The translations under genes were made by a program, and so were the position numbers. The notes under the pieces are model-generated. The model searched no databases. It was given only the letters and a program-made list of their open reading frames with translations, and had not been told where the DNA came from. A stretch of 31,044 nt of DNA from NCBI GenBank assembly GCA_905200615.1, contig CAJKLB010000026.1, positions 1 to 31,044 on the forward strand, read 5' to 3'. The first letter of the stretch is position 1, and each line of letters opens with the position of its first letter. This DNA is from an uncultured Selenomonadales bacterium (GTDB taxonomy: Bacteria; Bacillota; Clostridia; Christensenellales; QALW01). Positions 30,847 through 31,044 of the stretch are shown here, piece by piece.

Positions 30847-31044
30847 TACCTAAATCAAAAAAATTTTTGCACAAATTTTTTGTAAAGAAACTGGGTGCCG
30901 GTACATAAAAACAAGTTTTTTTATAGATTACATAAATAAACTTTATGCAGACAGGAATTTTTGAGCGGAGCATTTAAGAAATATCGTCAAATGTAGGTTT
31001 GTCAATGATGTGTTACAGATTGGGGAAAGAAAAAAGAATATCTT

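Noticed and set aside
1..31044. CRISPR arrays, tRNA and rRNA genes
   Set aside because: No regularly spaced direct repeats with unique spacers, no cloverleaf with TTC-loop consensus and no rRNA segments were noticed on either strand. This was a reading by eye, not a model search.

Overview
The window looks like chromosome of a low-to-mid GC, Gram-positive Clostridia member (Bacillota), probably a carbohydrate-using anaerobe of the gut type. Pointers are the SCIFF peptide with its radical-SAM maturase, an AbrB/SpoVT-type regulator, the L21–Prp–L27 ribosomal operon with a Prp-cleavable L27 leader, rhodanese-less ThiI beside a NifS-like desulfurase, DUF3737, an IS256 relic, AGGAGG-type ribosome binding sites and many near-consensus sigma-A promoters with 17-bp spacers. 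No rRNA, tRNA, CRISPR array or intact prophage was seen.

Layout. 1–3060: an FAD-dependent oxidoreductase followed by a decayed IS256-family element. 3065–5284: a mini Cro-type regulator, a GT4 glycosyltransferase and a PlsC-like acyltransferase in one operon, closed by a bidirectional terminator. 5318–7182 (minus): an ammonium transporter fused to a PII domain, behind a leader with two tandem terminator-like hairpins. 7317–10262 (minus): a GH2 beta-galactosidase with its own promoter. 10471–13489 (minus): SCIFF maturase, SCIFF peptide and an Orn/Lys/Arg-decarboxylase-family PLP enzyme. 13790–17228: an AbrB-like regulator, decayed coding remnants, an XRE repressor divergent from a 46-residue membrane peptide across a palindrome-rich control region, an orphan OmpR-type response regulator, and another decayed region. 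17229–20163 (minus): a two-TM protein, cysteine desulfurase and ThiI operon. 20223–22757: rplU, prp and rpmA, then an 8-oxoguanine glycosylase overlapping a zinc-ribbon membrane protein. 22805–24626: DUF3737 and an exported EEP-family phosphohydrolase behind a MerR-type promoter with a 19-bp spacer. 24627–25288: a gene-free stretch with three copies of a 22-bp palindrome around a candidate structured RNA. 25289–31044: a LUD-domain protein, a cation/Ca2+ antiporter, an AlbA_2-domain protein and a large DUF5060/DUF4038/discoidin-type glycosidase.

How the parts fit. Most units are ordinary housekeeping or metabolic genes. The desulfurase can hand persulfide sulfur to ThiI for tRNA thiolation. 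Prp removes the leader of the L27 encoded immediately downstream. The maturase installs thioethers in SCIFF. The parts most worth a second look are regulatory or non-coding: the structured-RNA and palindrome region near 24.7–25.2 kb, the tandem hairpins before amt-PII, the MerR-type promoter without a merR gene in the window, and the XRE/micro-membrane-protein module. I found no large multi-gene system that I would call new with confidence.
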